Source: Chondrosia reniformis (taxonomy: Eukaryota; Porifera; Demospongiae; Chondrillida; Chondrillidae). From it: a stretch of 64,000 nt of DNA. Under the pieces are notes generated by a model. The model was not told the DNA's origin and ran no database searches. It worked only from the letters and a program-made list of their open reading frames with translations. The DNA lies in NCBI GenBank assembly GCA_947172415.1, contig OX359199.1, forward strand, positions 5,763,384 to 5,827,383. The letters run 5' to 3'. The position numbers and the translations under genes are program-made. Shown here one piece after another: positions 63,501 to 64,000 of this stretch; position 1 is the stretch's first letter; each line of letters opens with the position of its first letter.

Positions 63501-64000
63501 GTCTTTTAAACTGACAATAAGTGAATGTATCTGAGGAGGAAGACAGTGATTAGTAGACACAGTTGCTAAGCAACAGGTGGCAGAACAGGCTTAATACTGG
63601 TTGGAGGAGAAGAATACAATAATAATGGTACAGGGCCACGCACCAGTTCTGGAGAGAGTCTGTCAGTGTAGGAATGGTTCTGCTGAGCCAAGTGCTCCAA
63701 TGAGACTTTCTTCCTCTCATAAGTATTGAGAAATCCACTCTGCATAAAATCAATAATGAAAGTTAGTACGTATATCACAGCCCAGTGTTACCCCTATGTA
63801 TATATATATGTACATACAAAAATGGCTGACTATACCAACTTTACATATAATTGTACATATAGTATACACATGTAGGTACATACGTATTTACACATTACAA
63901 GCATAAAAATGGCCGACTATACCCACTTTTAGATATTTTTTAAGTGACTTTTCCAAGGGGTCTGGATGTTTTCCTAGAATCTCCTTTTCAACATTAACAA
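57505..64000 (-). CDS. MUN-domain protein, Unc13/BAIAP3-like, 5'-partial
   Basis: MUN domains of Unc13/BAIAP3 proteins bind syntaxin/SNAREs and prime vesicles for exocytosis. Exons read from the right edge: VNVEKEILGKHPDPLEKSLK (from 64000), SGFLNTYERKKVSLEHLAQQ, IHSLIVSLKDELKHYRKFKE, FDIESVGKVEFYKRLNKD, then 63203-63112, 62680-62572 (WRKPFTELILIWMDVISKKF, NEWVLQSLDIEE) and 62458-61297. Splice phases agree across these last three and the following DIEAISSPTERQ exon. The pattern of a Trp/Phe helix and WV.....D, then SVFDLIVMFSRFASFL, then TCLRMNNIAMFKEITPRLAG (about 60060-60120) follows the MUN layout of Unc13D/BAIAP3. It ends at 57507-57505 after QVGDPLEDTNALTSLICL. No C2 domain follows MUN; any N-terminal C2 would be off the window. 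A CAPS-like relative is a less likely alternative. Confidence 0.62.
58397..59164. repeat. Minisatellite, 24 bp unit, MUN-gene intron
   Basis: About 32 copies of a unit containing GTGAGTGCACTGTGTAGGTG followed by AAGT, with A/T and C/T variants at fixed positions. The 24 bp period keeps the minus strand open as an eight-residue repeat. The array fills the intron between the exons encoding LLLDILQ and TLIRFMEKIG. Confidence 0.97.
59380..59480 (-). repeat. tRNA-derived SINE, copy B (MUN-gene intron)
   Basis: On the minus strand GCAGTGGCAGTCATAGCTCA and GTGGTAGATCATTGGTGG match the A-box half of copy A. The B-box half is deleted. A pyrimidine stretch and the exact 25-base tail (59404-59380) follow. 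Sense relative to the host gene. Confidence 0.6.
59752..59880. repeat. Minisatellite, 25 bp unit, MUN-gene intron
   Basis: Five copies of a unit containing GAAGTGTGGGGAGGGGGAGG and GTAGT. G-rich on the plus strand, so C-rich in the host transcript. Confidence 0.96.
61101..61211 (+). repeat. Dispersed ~190 bp repeat, copy 3, truncated
   Basis: TGTAAAAGAGCCTATAGGGG, AACTAAACCTGAAGAGAGCT, a pyrimidine tract and TCTCCACTGGGTCAAG match the first half of the family; the second half is missing. Antisense to the MUN gene. Confidence 0.7.
61590..61925 (-). repeat. Coding minisatellite, 33 bp unit, in the MUN gene
   Basis: Ten copies of a 33 bp unit encode, on the minus strand, the 11-residue repeat MPTRPxxSPxA. 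The sixth residue is R or Q, the seventh A or V, and the tenth V, F or A. The array is inside the single 1162 nt exon 61297-62458. Confidence 0.95.
62805..63123. repeat. Minisatellite, 37/41 bp units, repeating a 5' splice site
   Basis: About eight or nine copies of a unit containing AGCTAGGGTACAAATCTCAC, TCTGAGGATATGTACATA and, in the longer form, an extra CATA. The copy nearest the upstream exon (63112-63203) contains that exon's own last bases and donor site. Confidence 0.93.

Overview
The window looks like a gene-dense segment of a non-vertebrate animal genome. It carries nine protein-coding genes cut into many short exons by mostly 60-400 bp introns with GT/AG ends. The gene set is metazoan (DOCK-A with SH3, CSGALNACT, CRAMP1, an Unc13-type MUN protein, exocyst SEC5). 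The compact layout would fit a sponge or another early-branching invertebrate, but the species cannot be fixed from sequence alone. There is no operon, plasmid, phage or CRISPR signature.

Layout, left to right. EXOC2/SEC5 (+, 5' end missing) runs to 6874 and converges on L-fucose kinase FCSK (-, 7100-14679). FCSK shares a 119 bp divergent promoter with CRAMP1 (+, 14799-19741). The chondroitin initiation/elongation enzyme CSGALNACT (+, 19945-21913, four exons, 517 residues) follows. Next is a large DOCK1/2/5-type Rac exchange factor (+, 22991-38742). A 3.6 kb stretch without a recognised gene (38743-42332) separates it from WDR91 (-, 42333-46255). WDR91 and the Ski2 RNA helicase SKIC2 (+, 46298-53424) have start codons only 42 bp apart. 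The 26S proteasome ATPase PSMC1/Rpt2 (-, 53843-57338) converges on SKIC2. Directly upstream of PSMC1, on the same strand, is a MUN-domain (Unc13/BAIAP3-like) gene (-, 57505 to beyond 64000).

The genes are unrelated housekeeping, trafficking, signalling and glycan genes and do not form one pathway. EXOC2 and the MUN protein both act in exocytosis, and FCSK and CSGALNACT both act in glycan metabolism, but this may be chance.

The most distinctive feature is intron content. Nearly every gene carries at least one minisatellite. Three dispersed repeat families can be recognised by internal comparison: a tRNA-derived SINE with two copies, a repeat of about 190 bp with three copies all antisense to the host gene, and small fold-back (MITE-like) elements. 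One minisatellite is coding, inside a disordered insertion in the MUN domain. Another multiplies a 5' splice site of the same gene. I found no clear case for a wholly new biological system; the best leads are these repeats and the very short bidirectional promoters.
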